Shown piece by piece: positions 38,595-47,531 of a stretch of 64,000 bases of DNA. The notes under the pieces were generated by a model that was given only the letters and a program-made list of their open reading frames with translations, was not told the origin of the DNA and did no database searches. Within the stretch, counting starts at the first letter, position 1. Each line of letters opens with the position of its first letter. This DNA comes from Acidobacteriota bacterium. GTDB taxonomy: Bacteria; Acidobacteriota; Vicinamibacteria; Vicinamibacterales; UBA2999. A program made the position numbers and the translations under genes. Location: positions 1 through 64,000 of the forward strand of contig JAGNJW010000015.1 of assembly GCA_018000455.1 (NCBI GenBank), read 5' to 3'.

Positions 38595-39998
38595 CTAGAG
38601 GGTCGCGGTCGCCTCGGGCGCCGCGTTCAGATCGGTCACGCCCGTGCTGTCTCCGAACGCCGTCGTGTCGGAGAGCCCGAGCAATTGCATGGCACCGAGC
38701 AGCGGATTCGCCATCGGCGTCCCGTCGGCCGTCTTGATGTGCAGGCCGCCCTTCAGCCGGCCGCCGGCATGGCCGGCGAAGAACAACGGGCAGCGCTTGT
38801 GATTGTGGACGTTCGAGTTGCCCATCGGCGAGCCATAGATGATGAGCGTGTTGTCGAGCAGGCTGCCATTCCCGTCGGGCGTGTTCTTCAGCTTGTCGAG
38901 GAAGTAAGGCAGCTGCGCCACGTGGTAGGTGTTGATCTTCTGGAACTCGCGGATGCGATCTTCGCGGTCCTGATGGTGCGACGCGGGATGGAAGCCGTTG
39001 TTCGATCCGCTCTCCGGATACGCCCGGCTGGACCCATCGCGGCCCATCTTGAACGAAAACACGCGCGTGATGTCGCTGGCAAACGCCACCGCCTGCAGGT
39101 CGAACATCAGGCGCACGTGTTCGCCGAAGGCATCGGGCACACCCACCGGAGCGCCGGGCAGCTCCCGCGGATCGCCGCTCGAGTTCGAGGCTTCGATCTT
39201 CTGGATGCGGCGCTCGATCTCGCGCACGTCGTCGAGGTACTCGCCGAGGCGTGCCCGGTCGGCCGGACCGAGATCCTTGCGCAGCTTCGCGACCTCAACG
39301 GTGATGAAGTCGAGGATGCTCTTGTCGCGCTGTCGGCGGGTCGCGCGTTCGGCGGGCGAGCCGCCGACGCCGAAGAGCTGGTCGAAGGCCGCGCGCGGAT
39401 CGCGAATCATCGGCAGCGGCTCCTCGGGTGAGGCCCAGCTGACGGTGTCGGTGTAGACGCATGAGTAGCCGTAGGCGCAGCCGCCGGCCTGGTCGATGCT
39501 CTCGATGCACAGCTGCATCGACGGGATCGGCGTCTCATGGCCGACTTTCTTCGCATAGAACTGATCGAGCGAGGTGCCGGCGAGCACGTCGCTGCCCTGC
39601 GTCTGCTTGGGATGGCTCTGCGTGAGGAACACCGCGCTCGAGCGGAAGTGGTCGCCGCCAATCTCCGGCAGCTCGAACGCCTCGGCATTTCGCACGTCGG
39701 TGTTGCTGACGATGGTCAGGTGCTCGCGGAAGGGCTCGAGCGGCGCCAGGCTGGTCGGTGACAGATCGAAGTTGCGCCCGGTGGCCGCCGGCGACCACAT
39801 GTTCTTCTGCAGACCGATCACGGTCGCGCCGGCCGACCCATGCACCATCTCGATGGCGGCAAGACGCACCTTGCCGGCGGCGGTCTGCGCGAGCGCGGTG
39901 CGCGCCGGCACCATGGCTTCGAGCAACGGCAGCGCGACGGTGACGCCCAGTCCCTTGAGGGCGGTGCGGCGCGAGAGGTGCTTCTGCGTAATGAACAT
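38595..39998 (-). CDS. DUF1552 family exported protein C
   Basis: A 467-residue protein, same length as copy B, beginning MFITQKHLSRRTALKGLGVT, a twin-arginine signal, with an ARTALAQ cleavage region. Body markers are EMVHGSAGATVIGLQKNMW, PEIGGDHFRSSAVFLTQSHP, CAYGYSCVYTDTVSWASPEE and YGSPMGNSNVHNHKRCPLFF. It ends SFGDSTGV-like (TAFGDSTGVTDLN), as do the others (FGDSTGAL/FGDSTGAM). It lies 34 nt after DUF1592 C and 18 nt before ankyrin B, so the three form one translational unit. The DUF1552 function is unknown. Confidence 0.92.
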   Translation of the reverse strand: MFITQKHLSRRTALKGLGVTVALPLLEAMVPARTALAQTAAGKVRLAAIEMVHGSAGATVIGLQKNMWSPAATGRNFDLSPTSLAPLEPFREHLTIVSNTDVRNAEAFELPEIGGDHFRSSAVFLTQSHPKQTQGSDVLAGTSLDQFYAKKVGHETPIPSMQLCIESIDQAGGCAYGYSCVYTDTVSWASPEEPLPMIRDPRAAFDQLFGVGGSPAERATRRQRDKSILDFITVEVAKLRKDLGPADRARLGEYLDDVREIERRIQKIEASNSSGDPRELPGAPVGVPDAFGEHVRLMFDLQAVAFASDITRVFSFKMGRDGSSRAYPESGSNNGFHPASHHQDREDRIREFQKINTYHVAQLPYFLDKLKNTPDGNGSLLDNTLIIYGSPMGNSNVHNHKRCPLFFAGHAGGRLKGGLHIKTADGTPMANPLLGAMQLLGLSDTTAFGDSTGVTDLNAAPEATATL

Positions 39999-40032
39999 CA
40001 GCGTGCTCCTAATGACAGACTCAACGTCGTGA

Positions 40033-42561
40033 CTAGTGTGCGGGCGCCGGCGCCACGGTGGCCGGCTCGACGCCTTCCACGCGGCTCATACGGAACGCCG
40101 GCGAGGTAACCACGCCAATCAGGAAGGCGGAGATCCGATCGTCCTGCTTGCCCGCGTCGCGGATGATCTTCCGCACGGTGGGCATGTCGTAGGGCTGCAT
40201 GCGGCGGCCGGTGGCGTAGGTCATGAGACGCTCGGTGAAACTCAGGAGGAACGCGTCCTTGTGCTTCAGGAGCGCGTTGCCCAGCCCGATCGGGCCATCC
40301 ATCTTCGTGCCGTCGTAGAGTTCGCCCACGGCGTCGACCGGCACTTCGTTGTCCTTGATGCGCCAGGCGCCGGTGACGTCGAAGTTCTCGAGCGCCAGGC
40401 CGAGCGGGTCGATCACCTTGTGGCACGACATGCAGGCGGGGTTCGCGCGGTGCTGCTCCATGCGTTCGCGCACCGAGAGCAGCCGACCGCCCACGGCCCC
40501 GCCGGTCTCTTCGAGGGCCGGCACGTTGGGCGGAGGCGCCGGCGGCGGTGAGCCGAGCAGCACTTCCATCACCCACTTGCCGCGCTGCACCGGCGACGTG
40601 CGATCGGCCACCGACGTCAGCAGCAGCACGCTGCCGTGCCCGAGCACGCCGCGACGTCCAGTGGGCGTCGGCACCTTGCGGAATTCAGAGCCCATGACAT
40701 TGGGAATACCGTAGTGGCGCGCCACGCGCTCGTTCACGAAGGTGTAGTCGGCGCGCAGCATGTCGAGGATGCTGCGGTCGTCGCGCACGAGGCTATCGAA
40801 GAAGAGCTCGGTTTCGCGCACCAGGTTCTCGGCCAGCGTGTAATCCCAGTAGGGATAGAGCAAGGCGTCGGGTCGAATCTTCTCCACGTCCTGGAGGCGC
40901 AGCCACTGGCCGGCGAACCGCGTCGACAGCGCTTCCGAGCGTGGGTCGGCGATCATCCGGCGTACCTCGGCGGCCAGTCGGGCCGTCGTCTTGAGCGCTC
41001 CGGAGGACGCCGCCGTAATCAGCGCCTGATCGGGTCCGGTCCCCCACAGGAAGTACGACATCCGCGAGGCGAGATCGAGGTCGGCCACGCGGAACGTCTC
41101 TCCGACCCGGGCCGCCGCCGGCGGCTGCTCGAGGCGGAAGACGAAGCGGGGGCTGGCGAGCAGGGCCTCGAGGGCCGTCTCGATGCCGGCTTCGAAATCG
41201 GCGCCGGCGCGCCCCTTCTCGTAGAAGTCGAGCAGCCCCTGCACATCGGCGGTCGAGACCGGCTCGCGGTAGGCCTGCGACGCCAGGCGCTTCAGGATCT
41301 CGGTCGCGCACGGTAGTTCTTCGGCCAGCGTCGTCGGCCGGCAACTGAAGACCCGGCGGCGGCTCACCGTCTCGGACACGCCGGTGACCTTGAACGGACC
41401 GCTGATGCTGAAATCGCGCACGTGCGGCAGCGTCGTGACGCCGAAGCCGCTGCCGATCTGCGAGTCGGCGAGGGTGTAGTCCTGGGGGGCGAGCAGGTCG
41501 TCGACGGGCGCTTCGAACTGGCGCAGGAACGCCGCCGAGACGCGCTGCGGGCCGGCCAGCACGTGCACGCGCGGCGATTGCAGGTTCATGCCGTTCTCGT
41601 CCTGCTCGCTCATCGAGTGGTGGATGTCGAGGACTGCGACGCGCGCGCCGTTGATCGAGATTTCGATCTTCTCGCCGCGGACGATGCTGCCGTAGAGCTG
41701 CCCGGTCGGAATCGAGTGCAGCATCACGCGGAAGCTGTAGTCGCCGTCGGCCGGGAACACGTGCACGAGCGACACGCCGCCGCGGGTGCCGAGCGGCGCG
41801 CCTTCGATGTGCACCATCTGCGACTGCGTGCGCGGCACCTTGTAGGTGGCTTCTGTCGGCGCCGAATCGGGGTCGCCGAGGGCGAGTTGCGTGATGCGGC
41901 CGGCAGCGCGCAGGTAGCCTTCCATCAGCGTCGGCGAGAAGCTCTGGGCGTCGGCGACATTGTCGAAGCCGTTGCTGATCGTGTCGGCCGGCAGGAACGT
42001 GGACACGTCGACGTCGATGCCGAGCAGATCCTTGACCGCCGTGGCGTACTCGGCGCGATTCAGCCGCTGGAATGGACGCCAGCCCGGGTTCGGGTTGACG
42101 GCGGCCAATTCGTCCATCCGCGATTCGAGCGCCGCCGTCAGCGCCTCGATGGTGGACGCGTCGGGCCGTCGCGATCCGGCCGGCGGCATCATGCCGGCGC
42201 GCAGCTTGCGGATCATCTTCTCGATGACCTCGGGGTGCTCCTGGGCCTGCATCGCGTTGAAGTCGGCAAGCACCAGCCCGCCGGCCTTGCCACGCGCGCT
42301 GTGGCAGGTGGCGCAGTACTGGGTCACGAGCTCGGTCTGTGCGGCGGCCGAGAGCCCGGCCGTGTGCGAAGGCGCCAGGGCCTGAAGGGCCTGGGCGCGG
42401 CCGGCCGGCGCGGGTGAAGTGGCACGAGCCGCCGGCTGGGGCGCAGGACCCTCAACGGCACCGACGACCAGCCCGGTGCCGGTCACGGCGGTGAGCGCGA
42501 TGGCGACCGCAAACGGCTCCATGAGCCCCACGAATCGCCCTAAGTAGCTGATTCCACACAT
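40033..42561 (-). CDS. DUF1592 multi-domain dihaem cytochrome-like protein C (first gene of the array)
   Basis: An 842-residue exported protein. The signal is in MEPFAVAIALTAVTGTGLVV. The first haem site, C83-A-T-C-H87 (QYCATCHSARGKAGG), is followed by DUF1587 (PFQRLNRAEYATAVKDLLGI), DUF1592 (DLASRMSYFLWGTGPDQALI), DUF1588 (RRGVLGHGSVLLLTSVADRT) and a second haem site in ACMSCHKVIDPLGLALENFD. I start at the ATG at 42561 (MCGISYLGRFVG); an ATG at 42522 is possible. The open frame to 42852 runs antisense into msrA and is not used. A TATACT 12 nt upstream could be the -10 of the whole leftward array. Confidence 0.92.
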   Translation of the reverse strand: MCGISYLGRFVGLMEPFAVAIALTAVTGTGLVVGAVEGPAPQPAARATSPAPAGRAQALQALAPSHTAGLSAAAQTELVTQYCATCHSARGKAGGLVLADFNAMQAQEHPEVIEKMIRKLRAGMMPPAGSRRPDASTIEALTAALESRMDELAAVNPNPGWRPFQRLNRAEYATAVKDLLGIDVDVSTFLPADTISNGFDNVADAQSFSPTLMEGYLRAAGRITQLALGDPDSAPTEATYKVPRTQSQMVHIEGAPLGTRGGVSLVHVFPADGDYSFRVMLHSIPTGQLYGSIVRGEKIEISINGARVAVLDIHHSMSEQDENGMNLQSPRVHVLAGPQRVSAAFLRQFEAPVDDLLAPQDYTLADSQIGSGFGVTTLPHVRDFSISGPFKVTGVSETVSRRRVFSCRPTTLAEELPCATEILKRLASQAYREPVSTADVQGLLDFYEKGRAGADFEAGIETALEALLASPRFVFRLEQPPAAARVGETFRVADLDLASRMSYFLWGTGPDQALITAASSGALKTTARLAAEVRRMIADPRSEALSTRFAGQWLRLQDVEKIRPDALLYPYWDYTLAENLVRETELFFDSLVRDDRSILDMLRADYTFVNERVARHYGIPNVMGSEFRKVPTPTGRRGVLGHGSVLLLTSVADRTSPVQRGKWVMEVLLGSPPPAPPPNVPALEETGGAVGGRLLSVRERMEQHRANPACMSCHKVIDPLGLALENFDVTGAWRIKDNEVPVDAVGELYDGTKMDGPIGLGNALLKHKDAFLLSFTERLMTYATGRRMQPYDMPTVRKIIRDAGKQDDRISAFLIGVVTSPAFRMSRVEGVEPATVAPAPAH

Positions 42562-42573
42562 CAACACAGGGTC

Positions 42574-42579
42574 AGTATA
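42574..42579 (-). promoter_or_regulatory. Candidate -10 (TATACT) at the head of the DUF1592/DUF1552 array
   Basis: TATACT on the minus strand lies 12 nt before the first ATG of the array, inside the 160-nt divergent region with msrA, which is the only long non-coding gap upstream of the array. Confidence 0.4.
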
Positions 42580-42721
42580 CGATTGAATCAGCGGGTCGCC
42601 GGCGGCCACGACGCCATTTGTAGCCTCGAAAATGTCTCCGGGTGTCATTCGCGGCCAATCGAGGGGCTTCTGAGAACCGTCGACAGCCCCTGCGGCCTCA
42701 AAACCGAGGGGAATCTCTACT

Positions 42722-43345
42722 ATGCAGATTTCGAGCCTGTTCGGCGGCGACGTAGCAGACCTGGCCAACTTCCCGTCCCCGAGCCTCGACGTCGCACCAG
42801 GCGCGGGCGGGCCGGCCGCGGCCGTGCTCGCTGGCGGGTGTTTCTGGTGCACCGAGGCCGTGTTCCTGCCGATCGATGGCGTCCAATCGGTGGTCTCTGG
42901 CTACATCGGCGGCGCGGCGGAGACCGCCAACTACGAAGCGGTGTGCGCGGGCACGACCGGCCACGCCGAGGCCATCCGGATCACGTTTGTGCCCGAGGTC
43001 GTGTCGTTCGGACAACTGCTGCGGGTGTTCTTCGCCGTGGCGCACGACCCGACCCAATTGAATCGCCAGGGCAACGACCGCGGCGCGCAGTACCGGTCGG
43101 CGATCTTCCCGGCTGATGCCGAGCAGCAGGCAGTGGCCGAAGCCTACATCGCGCAGCTGAACGCCGCCGGTGTCTTCGGCGCGCCGATCGCCACCTCGGT
43201 CGAACCGGCGACGCCGTTCTACCCGGCCGAGACCTACCACCAGAACTACGCGGCCCGGAATCCGCATCAACCGTACGTGGCGGCCGTCGCCGCGCCCAAA
43301 GTCGGCAAATTGCACAAGTACTTCGCCGACCGGCTGAAGACGTAG
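42722..43345 (+). CDS. msrA: Peptide-methionine (S)-S-oxide reductase MsrA
   Basis: A 207-residue protein. The active-site motif GGCFWC is at 38-43, with catalytic Cys40. The family also shows in VVSGYIGGAAETANYEAVCA, GHAEAIRITF, LLRVFFAVAHDPTQLNRQGN and DRGAQYRSAIF. The C-terminal YPAETYHQNYAARNPHQPYV is typical of single-domain MsrA. It reduces methionine-S-sulfoxide in damaged proteins. No signal peptide is seen, so it is cytoplasmic. The ATG at 42722 has GAGGGG 10 nt upstream. It is divergent from the array; a functional link is not shown. Confidence 0.95.
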   Translation: MQISSLFGGDVADLANFPSPSLDVAPGAGGPAAAVLAGGCFWCTEAVFLPIDGVQSVVSGYIGGAAETANYEAVCAGTTGHAEAIRITFVPEVVSFGQLLRVFFAVAHDPTQLNRQGNDRGAQYRSAIFPADAEQQAVAEAYIAQLNAAGVFGAPIATSVEPATPFYPAETYHQNYAARNPHQPYVAAVAAPKVGKLHKYFADRLKT

Positions 43346-43458
43346 CCCGCCCGCTCGGCCCCGGAAAGGCGCCGGTCGGCGCCGCTCGACTGCCGGTGGC
43401 GCCTCAGGTGCGAACCTGCGCTCGCCGGTTGCGTTATCTCCTGTAGGAGAATCGAGCC

Positions 43459-43683
43459 GTGACACAGACGCTCCGGGCCGCGAAGTTCCTCGTCAAGGCG
43501 CCGCTCATCCTGGCGTTGCTGTTCGTCATCAACCTGCTCACGTCGCCCGGGCACTGGTGGATTCAGTGGCCCGCGCTGGGGCTGGGCATCGCGTGGGTGA
43601 TCAGTCTCTTCCGCGTCATGCGCGCCGTCGTCCTCGCCGGCGGCCTGGCCGCCGTGGCGGCCGTCCTGGCGCGCCGCCGGTAG
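43459..43683 (+). CDS. Small two-helix membrane protein (2TM domain)
   Basis: A 74-residue protein starting with GTG at 43459, with TAGGAGA 10 nt upstream. It has two hydrophobic helices (about 14-27 and 35-50, with HWWIQWPALGLGIAWVISLF) and a short third hydrophobic stretch. The H-W-W/W-P pattern between helices matches the 2TM domain found fused to sensor kinases or alone. Its function is unknown. It is separated from msrA by 113 nt. Confidence 0.6.
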   Translation: MTQTLRAAKFLVKAPLILALLFVINLLTSPGHWWIQWPALGLGIAWVISLFRVMRAVVLAGGLAAVAAVLARRR

Positions 43684-43689
43684 CGGCTC

Positions 43690-44030
43690 AACGCCGCCGC
43701 GACCACAGGTCAGCAGCGTCGACACGCCGGGCGTGACGAGCGCGTCGTGGACCGGGCGGCCATTCACGATGACGACGACCGGCCGGGCGAAGTCGACCAT
43801 GTCAGGCGACAGCAGCAGCGTGAAGGCCGACCGCGTCACGCGATCGGTCCCCCGCTCGACGACGAACGTGATACATGGCCCGGTGTTGGCAGCGAACGCC
43901 GCCACAATGGCCTGGATATCAGCCGCCGTGTTGCGGCGGCCGGATACGGGAGATCGCTAGTCGCGTTGTCAGCCGGCGCGTCGACCACGGCGGCAAGCGC
44001 CGCCAGAACGACGGCCGCGCCAATTCGCAT
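43690..44030 (-). pseudogene. Exported protein reduced to its signal peptide and C-terminus
   Basis: From ATG 44028-44030 the frame reads MRIGAAVVLAALAAVVDAPA, a signal peptide, and then loses sense. From about 43905 another frame reads RVTRSAFTLLLSPDMVDFAR, PVVVIVNGRPVHDALVTPGV and STLL. That is the usual C-terminal beta segment of exported alpha/beta-hydrolase-like (depolymerase-type) proteins, where it is followed by a short final helix. The whole middle of the protein is missing. Joining both pieces into one former gene is my inference from their order and strand. Confidence 0.5.
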
Positions 44031-44065
44031 CGTCCGAAATCATTCGCCGCCGCGGCGGCGCACCG

Positions 44066-44719
44066 CGGCGATTCGCGGGTATTCTGGACCACGCGCGACG
44101 GCGCGCCAAGTCCCGATTCCGCTTCTATCTGCCAGCGTGGCCCGTGCTCGCGACCGCCACCGCTCATGGTGCGTGGCGTGTCGTCGGCCGCTGGTCGCGC
44201 GACGCGGCGGCGGTCGTCGTCGTGGCCGCCGGCATCGCGATCGCCGGATCCGCCCTCAAGGCGACGGCGGCGCAGGGCGTGTTCGACCTGTGGCGAAGCG
44301 CCGAGCGCTATCCCGCGGTCGCCACGTGGGTGCGCGACGAGGCGCCGGCGGGCGCGGTGCTCCTGAGCGTGCAGCACAGCGGCGCGCTCAGCGCCGGCGG
44401 CGCCGCGACGGTGGCGCGCTGGGACTACGTGGCGCCCGAGGCGCTCGACGCACGCGTCGTGGAGCTCGCCGCGCAGGGGCGCACGACGTGGGCCGTACTC
44501 GACGACTGGGAGGAGGCCGACTGGCGGCGGCGATTCGCCGGGCAGGCACGCGGGCGTCTCGACTGGGCGCCGCTGGCGGAGGCCCGCGTCGGCACGATGC
44601 GCGTGCGCGTCTTCGACCTCACGACGCCGACCCGCGCGGTCGGGCCGGCGCTCATCCCCATCGCGCGAGGCGGTCCGTGGCCATGGGCCCGCCGGCCCGC
44701 CGCATCGGCATCGAAGTAA
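44066..44719 (+). pseudogene. Membrane glycosyltransferase, C-terminal fragment
   Basis: From about 44066 the frame reads FAGILDHARRRAKSRFRFYL and PAWPVLATATAHGAWR, the end of the membrane part of ArnT/PMT-like glycosyltransferases. A transmembrane helix (AAAVVVVAAGIAIAGSAL) and a soluble C-terminal domain (WRSAERYPAVATWVRDEAPA; ALLSVQHSG-like text as VLLSVQHSGALSAGGAATVA) follow. The N-terminal about 350 residues with the catalytic Asp are absent. The first possible start is GTG 44144. The intact glycosyltransferase gene starts 10 nt after its stop, so it may still carry that gene's promoter. Confidence 0.65.
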
Positions 44720-44729
44720 GATCGCCGCC

Positions 44730-47531
44730 GTGACCCGGTTCCGCGCCGCCCTGCTGCCAGGCTTGGCCTGCCTCGTCGCCGGGGCCGCCGGCTGGGCCTC
44801 GCGCGCCGAGCTCGACGAGCTGGTCGTGGACGGCGTGCGGCAGCGTATCGCGCTCGTGCCGTCGTGGCAGCCGTTCGTGGCCTTCACGGCGTTCGCCGTG
44901 GCCGTGGTTGCGGGCCTGGCGGTGGTGGCGGCGCGCCGACGGCCGGCCGGCCGGTCAGCGCTCGCCAGTCTGGTGCTACCGGCCTTCGGGCTCGCCGCCC
45001 TCATCGTGCCGTATCTGCTGGTCGTGCCCGACCGGTGGCCCGTCCTGCAGGCGCTGGCCGGCCCCGGGCTCTGGATCGTCTGGGCGCTCGTCGGCACGCA
45101 GCTCCTGTGGACCATCTGGCCATCTCTTCCGGGCGTGGCCGACTGGAGCGCGCGCCGGGGACTCCGCGCGCAGACTGCCGCCATCTGGATCGTCACGGCG
45201 GCCGCCTCGGGTCTGGCGGCCAGCCGTCTCACCAACACGACACTCTTCCCGTCAGGCGACGAACCGCACTATCTCGTCATCGCCCAGAGTCTGTGGCGCG
45301 ACGGCGATCTGCGCATCGAGAACAACCACACGCGGAGAGACTACGCCGAGTACTTCGGACGCGATCTCGACCCGCACTACCTGACACGCGGCGTCGACAA
45401 GGAGATCTACTCGATTCATCCCGTTGGCATGCCGGTGCTCATCACGCCGGTCTACGCGCTCGGCGGCTACGACCTCGTGGTGGCCTTCTTCGTGGCCATG
45501 GCGGCCACGGCGGCAACCGTGATGTGGCGGTGGGTCGTCGCGCTCACAGCGAGCGTCGGCGCGTCGACGCTCGCCTGGGCGGCCATCGTGCTCTCGGCGC
45601 CGTTCCTCATCAACGCGTTCACCATCTACCCGGAGGTGCCGGCGGCGCTCGTCGTGGCACTGGCGATCGTCCTCACGCTGCGCGCGACGCCCGGCGTCCG
45701 CCCCTGGCACGACGTCGCCATCGGCCTGCTGGCCGGCGCACTCCCGTGGCTCAGCACCAAATACGCACCGATGTCGGCTGCCCTCGTGGCGGTGGCGCTC
45801 GTGCGCCGGGCCTGGCCGCTCCATGCCACCGAGCCGCGCTGGAACCTGATGGCCGGCGTGCGGCTCGCGCTGCCGTACGCGCTCAGCCTGCTCGGCTGGT
45901 TCGCGTTCTTCTACGCCTACTGGGGCCGGCCGATGCCGAGCGCACCCTATGGGCCGATGACGCAGACCGAGATCGGCAACACCCTCTTCGGCGTGCCCGG
46001 CCTGCTCTTCGATCAGGAATACGGACTGCTCGCCTACGCGCCGGCCTACGTGCTGGCGGGGTTCGGCTTCTGGACGATGGCGCGCCGTCGCGGCCCACTA
46101 CGGCGTGTCGGCCTCGAGCTGCTGGTCGTGTTCGGAGCGCTCATAGTGACCGTGGGCGCGTTCAGGATCTGGTGGGGCGGCTCGGCCGCGCCGGGCCGCC
46201 CCATCGTCTCTGGTCTGCTCGTGCTGCTGCTGCCGATGACGGTGCAGCTCGGCACCGCGGCGGCCGGATCGGCGCGGCGCGCCGCGCAGCATCTGCTCAT
46301 CTGGACGGGCGCCTGTCTTGCCGTCGTGCTGGTGACGGCGCAGGACGGCTTTCTCATCGCCAACGGCCGTGACGGAACGTCGGCGCTGCTGGCCTGGCTG
46401 TCGCCGCGCTGGCCGCTCTGGCTGCTGGCGCCAACCTTCGTCGAACACGAAGCCAGCCGCGCGCTCGTCGATACCGGCGTGTGGCTCGCGGTCGTCGGCG
46501 CGGGCTCGTGGGCACTGGCCCGGGTCGGTGCCGTAACACGCGGTGCGGCGTCGCTCTGGGCGCTTGGGGCCGGCGCGGTCGCGCTCAGCGCTGGGGCCAC
46601 GGCGGTCGGCCTGCTGCCGGCGGCCGAGCCGCCTCTTCCCGGCATCGACCTCGCGGCCCGGGCGCGGCTCGCCGCCCTCGATACTTTCGATCACGTCAGT
46701 CGTCCGCTCGCTGTGCGCTACGCGCCGTTCAGCGTGTCGAGCACGATGGAGGCCGGCGCCGAATCCGCCCTCTTCGTCGAGGTCACGCCCGGCCTGCGCC
46801 CCGAGCCGCAGCCGCTGCGCGTCATTCACAATGGCCGTTTTTCGCTGCCGGCCGGACGCTACCGCGTCCTCATCCACTGGGCGTCACGCGATCCGCTGCC
46901 GGCCCGCGCCGGCGCCAGCATCGGCCTGCAGGTGGGACGCATCGGCGCGCCGCTGACGACCTGGACCGTCACTCCGACCCCGAACGGCGTGTGGTCGCAG
47001 GAGTTCTGGCTGCCCGTGGATGCCGGCTTCGTCGGCCTGCGCGGTGAGACGGACGTCGAACGCTCGATCGCCGCCGTGCGCTTCGAGGCCATCGACATCG
47101 TGGATCTCGGCGCGCGGACGTCGACCCCGCCGGTGCTGTCGGCGGCGCGTTTCGGCGAGGCGATCGTGCTCTTCCACGACGAGCTCATGTACCCGGAGGT
47201 CGGCGGTTTCTGGACGACGGGCGAGCGGCCCGCGCGTATCTCGTTGGCCTGTCCCGGTGGCTGCACGGCGGGCGTCACGCTGCGGGTGCACAGTGGCAAG
47301 CGTCCGAATCACCTGCGACTCTCGACGCTCGGGTGGAGTCAGGACGTCGATCTGCAGGGCGAGATCACCGTCGACATCCTCGTGCCGCCACCGGCCACGG
47401 GCAGTATCATTCTGCTCGACCTCGCCACCACCAGCGGATTCGTCCCGATGGACGCGGACCCCGACGTGCGCGATCGCCGCTACCTGGGCGTGTGGATCGC
47501 GCCCGTCGAGTCCGCGAAGGAGACACCATGA
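44730..47531 (+). CDS. Large ArnT/PMT-like membrane glycosyltransferase
   Basis: A 933-residue protein starting with GTG at 44730. About 12 hydrophobic segments fill residues 5-640. The first large extracytoplasmic loop carries FPSGDEPHYLVIAQSLWRDG, the D-E-x-H/Y motif typical of GT-C glycosyltransferases using polyprenyl-phosphate sugars (ArnT, PMT). A conserved PVGMPVLITPVYALGGYDLV follows. The C-terminal about 290 residues are a soluble beta-rich domain. It would glycosylate a surface lipid or protein on the periplasmic face; the acceptor is unknown. It is preceded by a truncated relative and overlaps pdxH by 4 nt (ATGA). Confidence 0.78.
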   Translation: MTRFRAALLPGLACLVAGAAGWASRAELDELVVDGVRQRIALVPSWQPFVAFTAFAVAVVAGLAVVAARRRPAGRSALASLVLPAFGLAALIVPYLLVVPDRWPVLQALAGPGLWIVWALVGTQLLWTIWPSLPGVADWSARRGLRAQTAAIWIVTAAASGLAASRLTNTTLFPSGDEPHYLVIAQSLWRDGDLRIENNHTRRDYAEYFGRDLDPHYLTRGVDKEIYSIHPVGMPVLITPVYALGGYDLVVAFFVAMAATAATVMWRWVVALTASVGASTLAWAAIVLSAPFLINAFTIYPEVPAALVVALAIVLTLRATPGVRPWHDVAIGLLAGALPWLSTKYAPMSAALVAVALVRRAWPLHATEPRWNLMAGVRLALPYALSLLGWFAFFYAYWGRPMPSAPYGPMTQTEIGNTLFGVPGLLFDQEYGLLAYAPAYVLAGFGFWTMARRRGPLRRVGLELLVVFGALIVTVGAFRIWWGGSAAPGRPIVSGLLVLLLPMTVQLGTAAAGSARRAAQHLLIWTGACLAVVLVTAQDGFLIANGRDGTSALLAWLSPRWPLWLLAPTFVEHEASRALVDTGVWLAVVGAGSWALARVGAVTRGAASLWALGAGAVALSAGATAVGLLPAAEPPLPGIDLAARARLAALDTFDHVSRPLAVRYAPFSVSSTMEAGAESALFVEVTPGLRPEPQPLRVIHNGRFSLPAGRYRVLIHWASRDPLPARAGASIGLQVGRIGAPLTTWTVTPTPNGVWSQEFWLPVDAGFVGLRGETDVERSIAAVRFEAIDIVDLGARTSTPPVLSAARFGEAIVLFHDELMYPEVGGFWTTGERPARISLACPGGCTAGVTLRVHSGKRPNHLRLSTLGWSQDVDLQGEITVDILVPPPATGSIILLDLATTSGFVPMDADPDVRDRRYLGVWIAPVESAKETP

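Noticed and set aside
42562-42852. N-terminal extension of DUF1592 C
   Set aside because: Runs antisense into msrA and across the divergent promoter region; the signal peptide starts near 42561.
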